This document shows, in pieces, positions 54,309 through 63,906 of a stretch of DNA of 64,000 bases. This DNA is from Aureivirga sp. CE67. Its GTDB lineage: Bacteria; Bacteroidota; Bacteroidia; Flavobacteriales; Flavobacteriaceae. A program made the translations under genes and the position numbers. A model generated the notes under the pieces. That model saw nothing but the letters and a program-made list of their open reading frames with translations. It was not told the origin of the DNA and made no database searches. The stretch spans positions 1 through 64,000 of the forward strand of contig NZ_JADOTV010000002.1 in NCBI RefSeq assembly GCF_015767245.1. Reading direction: 5' to 3'. Each line of letters opens with the position of its first letter. The first letter of the stretch is position 1.

Positions 54309-56516
54309 TTGAAAAGAAGCTATTACATATATTTTGGTCTAGTTGGTTTGTTGGCAATAGTGAGTTGTTCTACAAGAAAGAATAAGTTTCTAAATAGACA
54401 ATATCATGGTTTAACCACGAAGTATAATGTTTTGTATAATGGAAAATTGGCTTATGAAGATGGTGTAAAAGAATTAGAACAAAATTATTCTGATAATTTT
54501 TGGGAAATTTTACCAATTGAGCCAATCAAAATTGAAGAACAGTTGATGCCAACTATCGGTGAACAACAGAAAAATACTTCAAAATCATTTGAAAGAGCAG
54601 AAGAAAAAGCTGTAAAAGCAGTGCAAAAACACTCGATGAATATCGGAGGAAAAGAAAGAAATTCACAAACAGATGAAGCTTTTTTCTTACTAGGGAAATC
54701 TAGATATTATTCTCAGAGATTTGTGCCAGCTTTAGAAGCTTTTAACTATGTAATTAAAAAATACCCGGATGCAAGTTTGATCAATGAGACAATTTATTGG
54801 AAAGCTAAAACGGAAATTAGACTTAGAAATCAAGAACAAGCGATTTCTGAGTTGAAAAAACTTTTGGAACGAAAAAAACTTCCAGATGCTATTCGTGAAA
54901 AAGCAAATACAGCTTTAGCGATGGCTTATTATAGCCTAGATAGCGTTCAGCATACGATTGATTATTTAAAAAGTGCTACAAGAACTTCAGAAAATAAAGC
55001 ACAGACAGCAAGGAATTTATTTATTTTAGGACAATTATACAGAAGCCAGGAAAAATTAGATTCTTCAAATAATGCTTTTTACAAAGTAGCTAAAATGAAG
55101 AAAATTCCTTACAAATATAGAATCAATGCTGAGCTAGAAAAGGTTAAGAATATTGATGAAAATTCAGATTTGGCTGCAGTAGAGAAAAAACTTAAAAAGT
55201 TAGAAAGAAATAGAGATAATCGCCCTTATTTAGAACAGATTTATTATCATTTGGGAAATGTTAAAAGATTAAAAAAGGAAGATTCTATTGCTGCAATTAG
55301 CTTTAAAAAAGGTTTAAGACAAAAAATTACAACGCCTTTTCAGAAAGAATTATCTTATGAAAAATTAGGAGATATTTATTTTGATGAAGCTAAGTATTCA
55401 CTTTCAGGTTCTTATTACGATAGTGTATTGGAAATTGCAAAATATCCTAAATCAAAACGTGTAAGAAGAATTAAGAGAAAGAGAAAAAACTTAGAAAATG
55501 TAATCAAGTATGAGGAGCTTGCACATAGAAATGATAGCATTCTTTATGTGGCAAATCTTTCTCCGATTGAGCAACAAAAATATTATCAAAAATATATTGA
55601 TGCGTTAAAGAAAAAAGAAGAAGAAGAAAGACAGAGACAGTTGAATGCAAACTTATATGCAGCTGGAAATGGAGGAGGATCTTCTATTGGACCAAAAGGA
55701 AAAGGAGGAAAATGGTATTTCTATAATGCACAAACAGTTGGTTTTGGTAAAGGTGAATTTAAGAAAAAATGGGGTACAAGACCTTTAGAAGATAATTGGA
55801 GACTTTCGGATAAGAGTATTATCAAACAAAATGATGTTGAAGATAACGAAGATGTAGCTAGTGCAGAAGGAGAAGCTAAGAAAAAAGGATTTTCAAAGTA
55901 TGACGTAAACTTCTATATTTTCCAAGTTCCAGTTTTTGAGTCTGAATTAGATTCGATCAAAGGAGTTCGAGATGATGCTTATTATAATTTAGGATTGATT
56001 TATAAGGAAGATTTCAAAAAATATCCTGAAACGGTTCAGAAATTAGAAAAATTATTAGATTTTCAACCAAAAGAATTTTTAGTATTACCAACAAAATATA
56101 ATCTTTATAAAACTTATCTTTTAATGGAAGATCAGGTTAATTCAGATAAATATAAAGAAGATATTACTAAAAATTACCCAGAATCTAGATATGCTTTAAT
56201 TATCACAAATCCAGAGCAATTATTAGCTAGAGAAAATGATGAGTCTTCTCCAGAGAATATTTATAAGAAGATTTTTGTGAAGTATAAGAACAAATTATAC
56301 ACAGAAACGATAAAGGATTGTGAGAAAGCAATTGGTCAATTTGCAGATATGCCATTAATTCCAAAATTTGAATTATTAAAAGCATACGCAGTTGGAAAAA
56401 AACAAGGTAAAAAAGATTTTATAAAAGCCTTAGAGTTTGTAGCTTTGAATTATCCGAATACAGAAGAGGGTAAAAAAGCTTCAGAAGTAATGAAAATTCT
56501 AAAGGATAAAAAATAA
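54309..56516 (+). CDS. SprE/PorW-like TPR lipoprotein (gliding/type IX secretion)
   Basis: A 735-residue lipoprotein. Lipobox LLAIVSC, then STRKNKFLNRQYHGLTTKYN and VLYNGKLAYEDGVKELE near the N-terminus, as in F. johnsoniae SprE and P. gingivalis PorW, which are needed for type IX secretion and gliding. TPR-like helix pairs fill about 110-420 and 540-735; a low-complexity Gly-rich segment (about 455-470) links them. The start is a TTG at 54309: the frame has a stop 18 bases upstream and no ATG fits. It is somewhat shorter than SprE and has no adjacent sprA or gld genes, so orthology is likely but not proven. Confidence 0.85.
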   Translation: MKRSYYIYFGLVGLLAIVSCSTRKNKFLNRQYHGLTTKYNVLYNGKLAYEDGVKELEQNYSDNFWEILPIEPIKIEEQLMPTIGEQQKNTSKSFERAEEKAVKAVQKHSMNIGGKERNSQTDEAFFLLGKSRYYSQRFVPALEAFNYVIKKYPDASLINETIYWKAKTEIRLRNQEQAISELKKLLERKKLPDAIREKANTALAMAYYSLDSVQHTIDYLKSATRTSENKAQTARNLFILGQLYRSQEKLDSSNNAFYKVAKMKKIPYKYRINAELEKVKNIDENSDLAAVEKKLKKLERNRDNRPYLEQIYYHLGNVKRLKKEDSIAAISFKKGLRQKITTPFQKELSYEKLGDIYFDEAKYSLSGSYYDSVLEIAKYPKSKRVRRIKRKRKNLENVIKYEELAHRNDSILYVANLSPIEQQKYYQKYIDALKKKEEEERQRQLNANLYAAGNGGGSSIGPKGKGGKWYFYNAQTVGFGKGEFKKKWGTRPLEDNWRLSDKSIIKQNDVEDNEDVASAEGEAKKKGFSKYDVNFYIFQVPVFESELDSIKGVRDDAYYNLGLIYKEDFKKYPETVQKLEKLLDFQPKEFLVLPTKYNLYKTYLLMEDQVNSDKYKEDITKNYPESRYALIITNPEQLLARENDESSPENIYKKIFVKYKNKLYTETIKDCEKAIGQFADMPLIPKFELLKAYAVGKKQGKKDFIKALEFVALNYPNTEEGKKASEVMKILKDKK

Positions 56517-56536
56517 TTATTTTAAAACACAAGAAA

Positions 56537-56944
56537 ATGTTTAGTGATAAAAAAGTTAGAGAAACATCTAGTAACCCCCAATCATTAGAAAGAAATACGA
56601 TTGCGAAAAGTACTTCTATAACAGGAGATATCACGTCTGATGGTGATTTCCGAATTGATGGTTTTGTGGAAGGAAATATCAAAACTGCAGGTAGAGTCGT
56701 TATTGGAAAAGAAGGGAAGGTAGAAGGAACTATCACTTGTTCAAATGCTGATATTGAAGGAACTTTTACTGGTCAAATCAAAGTAAGTCAATTATTGTCA
56801 TTAAAATCAACAGCAAGGCTTACTGGGGAAACTGTTACAGGAAAGCTTTTTGTGGAGCCTGATGCATTAGTAAATGGATCTATTGAAATGAATAATGGTT
56901 CTGTTAAAGAATTACGTAATGCAACAAAAGAAAAAACAGCTTAA
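56537..56944 (+). CDS. Bactofilin (polymer-forming cytoskeletal protein)
   Basis: A 135-residue bactofilin: a short disordered N-terminus, then the right-handed beta-helix with regularly spaced GxI/V turns (STSITGDITSDGDFRIDG, GNIKTAGRVVIGKEGKVEG, ARLTGETVTGKLFVE) and a Lys-rich end. Bactofilins polymerise without nucleotide and act as local scaffolds for cell-wall enzymes; the nearby PBP and lytic transglycosylase genes fit. The gene lies between the SprE/PorW-like gene (20 bases) and atpZ (overlapping). Confidence 0.93.
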   Translation: MFSDKKVRETSSNPQSLERNTIAKSTSITGDITSDGDFRIDGFVEGNIKTAGRVVIGKEGKVEGTITCSNADIEGTFTGQIKVSQLLSLKSTARLTGETVTGKLFVEPDALVNGSIEMNNGSVKELRNATKEKTA

Positions 56945-57155
56945 TAATTATATACGCTTTTCAGCAATGGGGCTTCAAATGGGAGTTACCATTGCTGCTG
57001 GAGCTATTTTTGGACAATGGCTCGATAAAAAATATCCAAATTCTTACCAGATTTATACCGTAATTTTTTCACTTCTTGCGGTTTTTGCTTCCATTTATAA
57101 TATCGTGAGGCAAGTACTTAAAATAAGTAAAAAGAAAGATGAAGAAGAAAAATAA
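56919..57155 (+). CDS. atpZ: AtpZ/AtpI family F0F1-ATPase assembly protein
   Basis: A 78-residue membrane protein of the AtpZ/AtpI group, with two helices (about 11-28 and 41-61) and the family motif GVTIAAGAIFGQWLDKKYP. The start at 56919 overlaps the end of the bactofilin gene (26 bases), which suggests translational coupling; a start at 56895 would add eight residues. In Bacteroidota the gene stands first in the ATP synthase cluster. Confidence 0.88.
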   Translation: MQQKKKQLNNYIRFSAMGLQMGVTIAAGAIFGQWLDKKYPNSYQIYTVIFSLLAVFASIYNIVRQVLKISKKKDEEEK

Positions 57156-57189
57156 TCTTTCAAACTTCCATATTTCAGATTCTTAATTG

Positions 57190-57197
57190 TAATTTTG
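57190..57197 (+). promoter_or_regulatory. -7 element before the DUF6168-like gene
   Basis: TAATTTTG matches TAnnTTTG, 29 bases before the ATG; no clear -33 element. Confidence 0.4.
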
Positions 57198-57225
57198 TGC
57201 TCGATTTTTAATAAAAAAATAAAGA

Positions 57226-57627
57226 ATGAAATCGCCATATCTACATTTACTAAAAACATTTTTGCCATTTGCAATTTTGCTTTTTATAGCACAATTTTTC
57301 ATTGTTCGATCTCTAGAATTAGAAGATAAATTATTTTATTCAACAATTAGTATTTATTTATTTCACACAATTATTACTGGTTTAACATGTGTTTCTTTAG
57401 TTGCAATTCATAAAGTTGCTCCAGACAAAACTGGGTTAGGATATCTTGCAATGGGAGTTATTAAAATGCTTGCATCTATAGTGTTTTTAATACCTTTAAT
57501 CAAAGCGGGTAAGGAAAATTATATTCCAGATGTCTTCGAATTTTTCATACCATTCTTCCTTTTTTTACTGTATGAAATGATATTTGCTGTAGGGATATTA
57601 AATTCATCAAAAAATAAAGCTGATTAA
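57226..57627 (+). CDS. Membrane protein, DUF6168-like (AtpI-like position)
   Basis: A 133-residue protein with four membrane helices (about 9-28, 40-61, 73-92 and 105-126) in the AtpI position between atpZ and atpB. It resembles the DUF6168 proteins of Flavobacteriia, which may replace AtpI in c-ring assembly; this is inferred from position and helix count. Confidence 0.75.
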   Translation: MKSPYLHLLKTFLPFAILLFIAQFFIVRSLELEDKLFYSTISIYLFHTIITGLTCVSLVAIHKVAPDKTGLGYLAMGVIKMLASIVFLIPLIKAGKENYIPDVFEFFIPFFLFLLYEMIFAVGILNSSKNKAD

Positions 57628-57632
57628 ATAGT

Positions 57633-57661
57633 TTGATTTTTCAATTTATTATGTAGATTTG
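57633..57661 (+). promoter_or_regulatory. Consensus promoter of the atpB operon
   Basis: TTG (57633-57635), 18 bases, then TAGATTTG (57654-57661). Predicted transcription start about 36 bases before atpB. Confidence 0.65.
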
Positions 57662-57700
57662 CACGGAATTTTAAAGGCATAATTTTTTACTATCTTAAAA

Positions 57701-58867
57701 ATGATTATAGCAAAAAAATCTATCAAGACATTTATCCTATCAATGCTGCTATCAGTTTCATTAGTAGGATCTTTATTTGCTCAAGGGCATGGTGAAGAAA
57801 CATCTCACGCAAATGACAAATCTTCTCACCATGAAGAGGAAAAGTTTAATCCAAGTGAATTTATCAACGATCACATCGCTGATGCACATGAATTCCATAT
57901 CGCTGATTGGGGTGGACATGCAATTTCAATGCCTCTTCCAGTTATCTTATGGACAGATAATGGATTAGTTACTTTCATGTCTACAGAATTTGGACATGGA
58001 AAATATAGAGATGTAAAAGCTAGTGAGTTCACAAGAACTGATCACCACAGAAAGATTGTAGAAAAGAACGGAATGAAATTCGAAATGGTAAATGGAAACA
58101 TTTATTATGCGGATAAAGTTGCTGATATTCACCCAGCAGACTTAAAAGATTTAGCAAAAGCTTTTGATTTTGGGATCAGACCAATCAACTTATCTCCTAC
58201 AAAGAATGCATTTTCGATGGTTCTTTCAGTAATTTTCTTATTTCTTATTTTTTCAAAAGTTGGAAAGTCTTACAAAAAGAATAAAATGGCACCGAAAGGA
58301 ATCGCTGGATTCATGGAGCCTTTAGTGATTTTCGTTCGTGACGATATTGCTATTCCAAACATTGGAGCTAAGAAATATGCGAAATTTATGCCTTATTTAT
58401 TAACGATATTTTTCTTTATTTGGATTAATAACTTAATCGGATTGATTCCTTTCTTCCCGTTTAGTTCTAACCTTACAGGAAACTTAGCGTTTACATTTAC
58501 TTTAGCATTTATCACATTCTTAATCACATCATTTAACGGAAACAAGAACTACTGGGGGCACATATTTGCTCCACCAGTGCCAAAAGCATTATGGTTCTTA
58601 ATGATTCCTGTTGAGATTATCGGAATGTTCACAAAGCCTTTCGCCTTAATGGTGCGTTTATTCGCAAACATTGCGGCAGGACATATTATTATTTTAAGTT
58701 TAGTAGCTTTAATTTTCATCTTTAAGACGGTATTCATCGCACCAGTTTCTGGAGCGTTCGTAATCTTCATGAGTTTCTTAGAGCTATTAGTTGCTGCATT
58801 ACAAGCGTATGTATTTACATTGTTATCAGCATTATTCATTGGTCAAGCTGTAGATGACCATCACTAA
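57701..58867 (+). CDS. atpB: ATP synthase F0 subunit a
   Basis: A 388-residue proton-channel subunit. A signal-like N-terminus (MLLSVSLVGSLFAQ) and a His-rich extracytoplasmic extension (about 25-150, HGEETSHANDKSSHHEEE) precede the core with five to six helices and the essential arginine in TKPFALMVRLFANIAAGHI (about 305-323). The long N-terminal extension is typical of Bacteroidota AtpB. First gene of the cluster atpBEFHAG. Confidence 0.95.
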   Translation: MIIAKKSIKTFILSMLLSVSLVGSLFAQGHGEETSHANDKSSHHEEEKFNPSEFINDHIADAHEFHIADWGGHAISMPLPVILWTDNGLVTFMSTEFGHGKYRDVKASEFTRTDHHRKIVEKNGMKFEMVNGNIYYADKVADIHPADLKDLAKAFDFGIRPINLSPTKNAFSMVLSVIFLFLIFSKVGKSYKKNKMAPKGIAGFMEPLVIFVRDDIAIPNIGAKKYAKFMPYLLTIFFFIWINNLIGLIPFFPFSSNLTGNLAFTFTLAFITFLITSFNGNKNYWGHIFAPPVPKALWFLMIPVEIIGMFTKPFALMVRLFANIAAGHIIILSLVALIFIFKTVFIAPVSGAFVIFMSFLELLVAALQAYVFTLLSALFIGQAVDDHH

Positions 58868-58906
58868 AAAGAATTTGTTTAATTATTAATTATAAATTTT
58901 AATATT

Positions 58907-59104
58907 ATGGTTTTAGCTGGAATTGGTGCTGGGATCGCTGCATTAGCTGCAGGATTAGGTATTGGTAAAATTGGTGGATCTGCAATGGACGCTATTGCAC
59001 GTCAACCAGAAGCTGCTTCAAAAATTCAAACTGCAATGATTATTGCTGCTGCCTTAATCGAGGGGGTTGCTTTATTCGCAGTAGTAGTTGCGTTAATCGC
59101 GTAA
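58907..59104 (+). CDS. atpE: ATP synthase F0 subunit c
   Basis: A 65-residue hairpin subunit of the c-ring: two helices linked by ARQPEA (32-37) and the ion-binding Glu in ALIEGVALFAVV (about 52). The position is followed by Gly (EG), without the Gln and Ser/Thr ligands of Na-dependent rings, so proton coupling is inferred. Followed by a hairpin at 59122-59163. Confidence 0.95.
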   Translation: MVLAGIGAGIAALAAGLGIGKIGGSAMDAIARQPEAASKIQTAMIIAAALIEGVALFAVVVALIA

Positions 59105-59121
59105 TTATTTTTGAAAAAACA

Positions 59122-59163
59122 AAAAGGAACACACTGCAACGGTTGGTTGCAGTGCTCCTTTTA
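59122..59163 (+). promoter_or_regulatory. Hairpin between atpE and atpF
   Basis: AAAGGA/TCCTTT and ACTGCAAC/GTTGCAGT form two helices separated by an internal loop. There is no long T run, so it is more likely an mRNA-stabilising or partial-termination structure adjusting c-subunit output than a full terminator. Confidence 0.6.
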
Positions 59164-59214
59164 AAAGATTAAACAAATAAAAATTTTAAAAAATAGATAC
59201 TTAAATATACAGTT

Positions 59215-59706
59215 ATGAATCTTATCGCACCTGAAAGTTTAGTTTTTTGGACAACAATAATCTTCGTTGTTTTCTTTTTCATCTTAAAGAAAGTAGCTTG
59301 GAAACCAATTTTAACTGCTGTAAAAGATAGAGAAGACTCTATTAACAACGCTTTAGCTGCTGCTGAAGAGGCTCGTAAAGAAATGGCAAATTTAAAAGCT
59401 GATAACGAGCGTATCTTAAACGAAGCAAGAGCTGAAAGAGATGCAATGTTAAAAGAGGCTCGTGAAATGAAAGATAACATGATCAATGAAGCTAAAGAGC
59501 AAGCACAGACTGAAGCTACTAAATTATTAGAGCAAGCACAAGTTGCTATTCAAAATGAAAAGAATGCTGCTGTTGCTGAGTTAAAAGGTCAAGTTGCTGC
59601 AATTTCATTACAGATCGCTGAGAAAGTAGTGAAGTCAGAGTTGTCAGATGATAAGAAACAATTAGAATTAGTAAATTCTTTAGTAAAAGACGTTACTTTA
59701 AACTAA
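59215..59706 (+). CDS. atpF: ATP synthase F0 subunit b
   Basis: A 163-residue stator subunit: one N-terminal membrane helix (LVFWTTIIFVVFFFILKKVAW) and a long Ala/Glu/Lys-rich helix (about 35-163) that dimerises and binds delta. Normal length. Confidence 0.94.
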   Translation: MNLIAPESLVFWTTIIFVVFFFILKKVAWKPILTAVKDREDSINNALAAAEEARKEMANLKADNERILNEARAERDAMLKEAREMKDNMINEAKEQAQTEATKLLEQAQVAIQNEKNAAVAELKGQVAAISLQIAEKVVKSELSDDKKQLELVNSLVKDVTLN

Positions 59707-59731
59707 TCTAACCAAAAAAGAGTAGAGCAGT

Positions 59732-60274
59732 ATGAGAGTAGCACTTAGATACGCAAAAGCAATTGCAGGAGTAGCAGCAGAAAAAAATGCTACAACTGAA
59801 GTTTATAATGATATGAAGTTAATAGTGGAAACTATTAACGAAAGTACTGATTTACGTACGTTATTAAAAAGTCCTTTATTACATTCGAATGATAAAAAGG
59901 CTGCTTTAGAAGCAATTTTTAACGGGAAGGTAAATCAAGTTTCTTTAGACTTAATGCAATTATTAATTGAGAATAAAAGAATTGATATTCTTGACATAAT
60001 CGCAGAAAGATATATTTCTTTAGCAGATACTTTAGCAGGAAAACAAGAAGCAACAGTTACAACAGCTGTAGCTTTAACAGCAGAGCTTGAAGCTCAAATC
60101 CTTGCGAAGGTTAAAGAAATAACTGGAAACGAAGCTACATTAGTAAGTATTGTGGATCCTGAAGTAATTGGAGGATTCATCTTAAGAGTTGGAGATGTTC
60201 AATTCGATGCTACAGTAGCAAGTAAATTAAAGGCATTAAAAGTAAAATTTGAAAATAATCGTTACACAGCATAA
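59732..60274 (+). CDS. atpH: ATP synthase F1 subunit delta
   Basis: A 180-residue OSCP/delta subunit. N-terminal helical domain (RVALRYAKAIAGVAAEK), then the C-terminal signature DPEVIGGFILRVGDVQFDAT (about 142-161). It joins the b stalk to alpha. Confidence 0.94.
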   Translation: MRVALRYAKAIAGVAAEKNATTEVYNDMKLIVETINESTDLRTLLKSPLLHSNDKKAALEAIFNGKVNQVSLDLMQLLIENKRIDILDIIAERYISLADTLAGKQEATVTTAVALTAELEAQILAKVKEITGNEATLVSIVDPEVIGGFILRVGDVQFDATVASKLKALKVKFENNRYTA

Positions 60275-60324
60275 GTGTAATACTATTTAATAGCAAGATT
60301 TTTTAGTTTTTAAAAACAATTAAA

Positions 60325-61902
60325 ATGGCAGCAATAAATCCAGCTGAAATATCAGCAATTTTAAAACAACAATTATCAGGATTCGAAGCTAGTGCATCGC
60401 TTGATGAAGTAGGAACAGTACTACAAGTAGGAGATGGTATTGCACGTGTATATGGTTTATCAAATGTACAATATGGTGAGTTAGTAGAATTCCCTGGAGG
60501 ATTACAAGGAATTGTACTTAACTTAGAAGAAGATAATGTTGGGGTTGTATTATTAGGAAGCTCAACAGAAGTAAAAGAAGGAACAACAGTAAAACGTACA
60601 GATACAATTGCATCTTTAAATGTAGGTGAAGGAATTGTAGGACGTGTTGTTGATACTTTAGGAAATCCTATCGATGGTAAAGGACCAATCGCTGGAGAAA
60701 CTTACGAAATGCCATTGGAGCGTAAAGCACCAGGAGTAGTTTTCCGTGAGCCAGTAACTGAGCCATTACAAACTGGTATCAAATCAGTAGATGCTATGAT
60801 TCCTGTAGGAAGAGGACAACGTGAGTTAATCATTGGTGACCGTCAAACAGGTAAATCAACAGTAGCAATTGATACAATCTTAAATCAAAAAGAATTTTAC
60901 GATGCTGGAAAACCAGTATATTGTATTTATGTTGCAATCGGACAGAAAGCTTCTACAGTAGCGGGAATCGTTAGTTTATTAGAAGAAAAAGGTGCTTTAG
61001 CTTATACAACTGTTGTAGCTGCAAACGCATCTGATCCTGCACCAATGCAAGTATATGCTCCATTCGCAGGTGCTGCAATCGGAGAGTACTTCCGTGATAC
61101 AGGACGTCCTGCATTAATCGTTTATGATGATTTATCTAAACAAGCCGTAGCTTACCGTGAGGTATCTCTTTTATTAAGAAGACCACCAGGTCGTGAGGCT
61201 TACCCTGGAGATGTATTCTACTTACACTCTCGTTTATTAGAGCGTGCTGCAAAAGTTATCAATGATGACAAGATTGCTGCTCAAATGAATGACGTGCCAG
61301 ATTCATTAAAAGGTAAAGTAAAAGGAGGAGGATCTCTTACTGCATTACCAATTATTGAAACTCAAGCGGGAGACGTTTCTGCATATATTCCTACAAACGT
61401 AATTTCTATTACGGATGGACAGATTTTCTTAGAGTCTGATTTATTCAACTCAGGGGTTCGTCCAGCGATTAACGTAGGTATCTCAGTATCTCGTGTAGGA
61501 GGATCTGCACAGATTAAATCAATGAAGAAAGTATCTGGAACATTAAAATTAGACCAAGCTCAGTTCCGTGAATTAGAAGCATTCGCGAAATTTGGTTCTG
61601 ACTTAGATGCTGCAACAATGAACGTGATTGAAAAAGGTAAGAGAAACGTGGAGATCTTAAAGCAAGCTCAAAATGATCCATTTACTGTTGAAGATCAGGT
61701 AGCAATCATTTATGCAGGTTCTAAGAACTTATTAAAAGATGTTCCTGTAAATAAAGTTAAAGAATTCGAGAGAGATTACATCGAGTACTTAAACGCAAAA
61801 CACAGAGATGCATTAGATACTTTAAAGTCTGGAAAATTAACAGACGAAGTAACTTCTGTATTAGCTAATGTAGCAAAAGAATTATCAGCAAAATATGCTT
61901 AA
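60325..61902 (+). CDS. atpA: ATP synthase F1 subunit alpha
   Basis: A 525-residue alpha subunit with the P-loop GDRQTGKST (172-180), [20 protein letters not shown] with the catalytic-site arginine region, and the signature [17 protein letters not shown]. Normal length. C-ending codons and CGT are favoured, as in gdhA, indicating high expression. Confidence 0.97.
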   Translation: MAAINPAEISAILKQQLSGFEASASLDEVGTVLQVGDGIARVYGLSNVQYGELVEFPGGLQGIVLNLEEDNVGVVLLGSSTEVKEGTTVKRTDTIASLNVGEGIVGRVVDTLGNPIDGKGPIAGETYEMPLERKAPGVVFREPVTEPLQTGIKSVDAMIPVGRGQRELIIGDRQTGKSTVAIDTILNQKEFYDAGKPVYCIYVAIGQKASTVAGIVSLLEEKGALAYTTVVAANASDPAPMQVYAPFAGAAIGEYFRDTGRPALIVYDDLSKQAVAYREVSLLLRRPPGREAYPGDVFYLHSRLLERAAKVINDDKIAAQMNDVPDSLKGKVKGGGSLTALPIIETQAGDVSAYIPTNVISITDGQIFLESDLFNSGVRPAINVGISVSRVGGSAQIKSMKKVSGTLKLDQAQFRELEAFAKFGSDLDAATMNVIEKGKRNVEILKQAQNDPFTVEDQVAIIYAGSKNLLKDVPVNKVKEFERDYIEYLNAKHRDALDTLKSGKLTDEVTSVLANVAKELSAKYA

Positions 61903-61909
61903 TAAAGCT

Positions 61910-61962
61910 TTTAGTATTGAGTAGTAAGGTTCATTCCTTACTACTGAATACTCAATACTAAA
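61910..61962 (+). repeat. Long hairpin between atpA and atpG
   Basis: TTTAGTATTGAG (61910-61921) pairs with CTCAATACTAAA (61951-61962), and TAGTAAGG (61922-61929) with CCTTACTA (61936-61943); a 7-nt bulge (61944-61950) lies on the 3' side. It fills the 74-base gap between the two genes. Confidence 0.75.
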
Positions 61963-61976
61963 ATAACTCTATACTT

Positions 61977-62834
61977 ATGGCAAACTTAAAAGAAATACGT
62001 AACAGAATCACATCTATTAGTTCAACTATGCAAATTACTAGTGCCATGAAAATGGTATCTGCTGCGAAGTTGAAAAAAGCTCAAGATGCAATCACAGAAA
62101 TGCGCCCTTATGCTGATAAGTTAACTGAACTTTTACAAAGTTTAAGCGCAACACTAGACGAAAATGCTGGTGGTGTATATTCTGAGCAAAGAGAAGTATC
62201 TAAAGTATTACTTGTTCCTGTAACTTCAAACAGAGGTTTATGTGGAGGATTCAATTCTTCTATCATCAAAGCAACGAAGAAAGTTGCTGCAGAATACGCA
62301 GGAAAAGAAATTGATATTTTAACTATTGGAAAGAAAGGAAACGATCTTTTAGCAAGAGAATTTAATACTATCGAAAATAACAATGAAATTTTTGATGCTA
62401 TTACTTACGAAAATGTTTCTGTAATTGCGGAAAAATTAATGAATTTATTCGCAGATGGTAGTTACGATAAAATAGAAATTGTTTACAATAGATTTAAGAA
62501 TGCTGCCACGCAAATTGCTACTGTAGAACAATTTTTACCAATCAAACCAGTGGAGAAAGATTCTAATGTTGTATTAGATTATATCTTTGAGCCATCTAAA
62601 GATGAAATCGTTTTAGACTTAGTTCCTAAATCGTTAAAAACACAATTATTAAAAGCTATAAGAGATTCATTCGCTGCGGAACATGGTGCTCGTATGACTG
62701 CAATGCATAAAGCAACTGATAACGCAACTGAATTGAAGAATGAGTTATTATTAACTTATAACAAAGCTCGTCAGGCTGCAATTACAAACGAGATCTTAGA
62801 GATCGTTGGTGGAGCGGAAGCTTTAAATAACTAA
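61977..62834 (+). CDS. atpG: ATP synthase F1 subunit gamma
   Basis: A 285-residue central-stalk subunit: N-terminal LKEIRNRITSISSTMQITSAMKMVSAAKL, the SNRGLCGGFNSS segment, and C-terminal ITNEILEIVGGAEAL. It ends the cluster; atpD and atpC are not here, in line with a separate atpDC locus in Bacteroidota. Confidence 0.95.
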   Translation: MANLKEIRNRITSISSTMQITSAMKMVSAAKLKKAQDAITEMRPYADKLTELLQSLSATLDENAGGVYSEQREVSKVLLVPVTSNRGLCGGFNSSIIKATKKVAAEYAGKEIDILTIGKKGNDLLAREFNTIENNNEIFDAITYENVSVIAEKLMNLFADGSYDKIEIVYNRFKNAATQIATVEQFLPIKPVEKDSNVVLDYIFEPSKDEIVLDLVPKSLKTQLLKAIRDSFAAEHGARMTAMHKATDNATELKNELLLTYNKARQAAITNEILEIVGGAEALNN

Positions 62835-62874
62835 GAATTTCGAGTTGTATTAATTTATAACTTTAAAATATTAG

Positions 62875-62907
62875 AAAACCCACAGAATATTTCTGTGGGT
62901 TTTTTGT
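62875..62907 (+). terminator. Terminator of the ATP synthase operon
   Basis: AAAACCCACAGAA and TTCTGTGGGTTTT form a 13-bp perfect stem with a 3-nt loop and a T run, about 40 bases after the atpG stop. Confidence 0.95.
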
Positions 62908-62938
62908 TTTTAATAATAATCGTTAATTTTAAAGTTCT

Positions 62939-63844
62939 ATGAAAAAATCTATCTTATTATTTTGTTTTCTGATTTCTATAAAATCATTTTCTGTTCATAA
63001 AAATGTTTTGAAAAACTTTAATTATGGAAATGTTTCAGGAGTTTATATTACCGCATGGAATAATGATGGAACTATAAATGACTTTGATATTTTGGTACAG
63101 TTGACTGCAAAACTTGCTGAAAAAGTTTCTTATAAAGATTCCATATTTTTAGATTTTAGAGATGAAACAGCTACTAGTAAACCTCGATATTCTGAAATAA
63201 GAAAAAATAATATAGCTTATGATAAAAAATATGGAATTACTTTTTGTAATTATAGTTTTAAAAATATCAATATTTGGGAGACATTGAAGCTTTTAGAATT
63301 TGCAATGAAAAACGATTTTAAAGAGCAAAAAAGAAAAGTAGTTAGATATGATGATTTTTATGAAAAAACTATTGTAGAATACTTTGGAATGACAGATAAG
63401 TTGATTTCTAAAATTAAAAATTCAGAGGATTCAAGAAATTTAAAAAAGTTGCGAAAAGAAAAAATTTCCTTTTTAGATGAAAATGGAGTTCAAGCTTATT
63501 TTCAAAATGAAACGTATTATTTCACCAATCAAAAAATGACTTTCCAAACTAATTCTTTAGAATATTTATTGACTTTGAATAATGGAATTATGATTTTTGA
63601 TACAAAATCTAGTTTTGTTTATCTTAATCCGGAAATTTCAGTTATGAATAAAATTGAATTAGATTTTTATGAAGAACTTTCTGATTATCCTTTCTACCAT
63701 TATTCCTTTAATATTTATAATAAAAGGAAATTAAAAGAAGGAGTGTTTATTTATAAAGTTATGGATTCAGAGCGAAATAGTTTTGTGTTTTCAGAAGAAA
63801 AAAATGAAATAATAGATTTTTATTTTAAGCCAAAAAATCCTTAA
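62939..63844 (+). CDS. Secreted protein of unknown function
   Basis: A 301-residue protein with a Sec signal (MKKSILLFCFLISIKSFSVH). No family was recognised. It is rich in Asn, Lys, Phe and Tyr, with many aromatic residues and short beta-like stretches (GIMIFDTKSSFVYLNPE), no Cys in pairs, no C-terminal sorting domain seen. It stands between the atp terminator and the exonuclease gene. Codon use is ordinary for the window. Confidence 0.7.
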   Translation: MKKSILLFCFLISIKSFSVHKNVLKNFNYGNVSGVYITAWNNDGTINDFDILVQLTAKLAEKVSYKDSIFLDFRDETATSKPRYSEIRKNNIAYDKKYGITFCNYSFKNINIWETLKLLEFAMKNDFKEQKRKVVRYDDFYEKTIVEYFGMTDKLISKIKNSEDSRNLKKLRKEKISFLDENGVQAYFQNETYYFTNQKMTFQTNSLEYLLTLNNGIMIFDTKSSFVYLNPEISVMNKIELDFYEELSDYPFYHYSFNIYNKRKLKEGVFIYKVMDSERNSFVFSEEKNEIIDFYFKPKNP

Positions 63845-63906
63845 AATTCTATGTATATTTGGTTTTGTTGAAAAGAAAAAGAATTTTAAAATTTTAAAAA
63901 AAGAGA

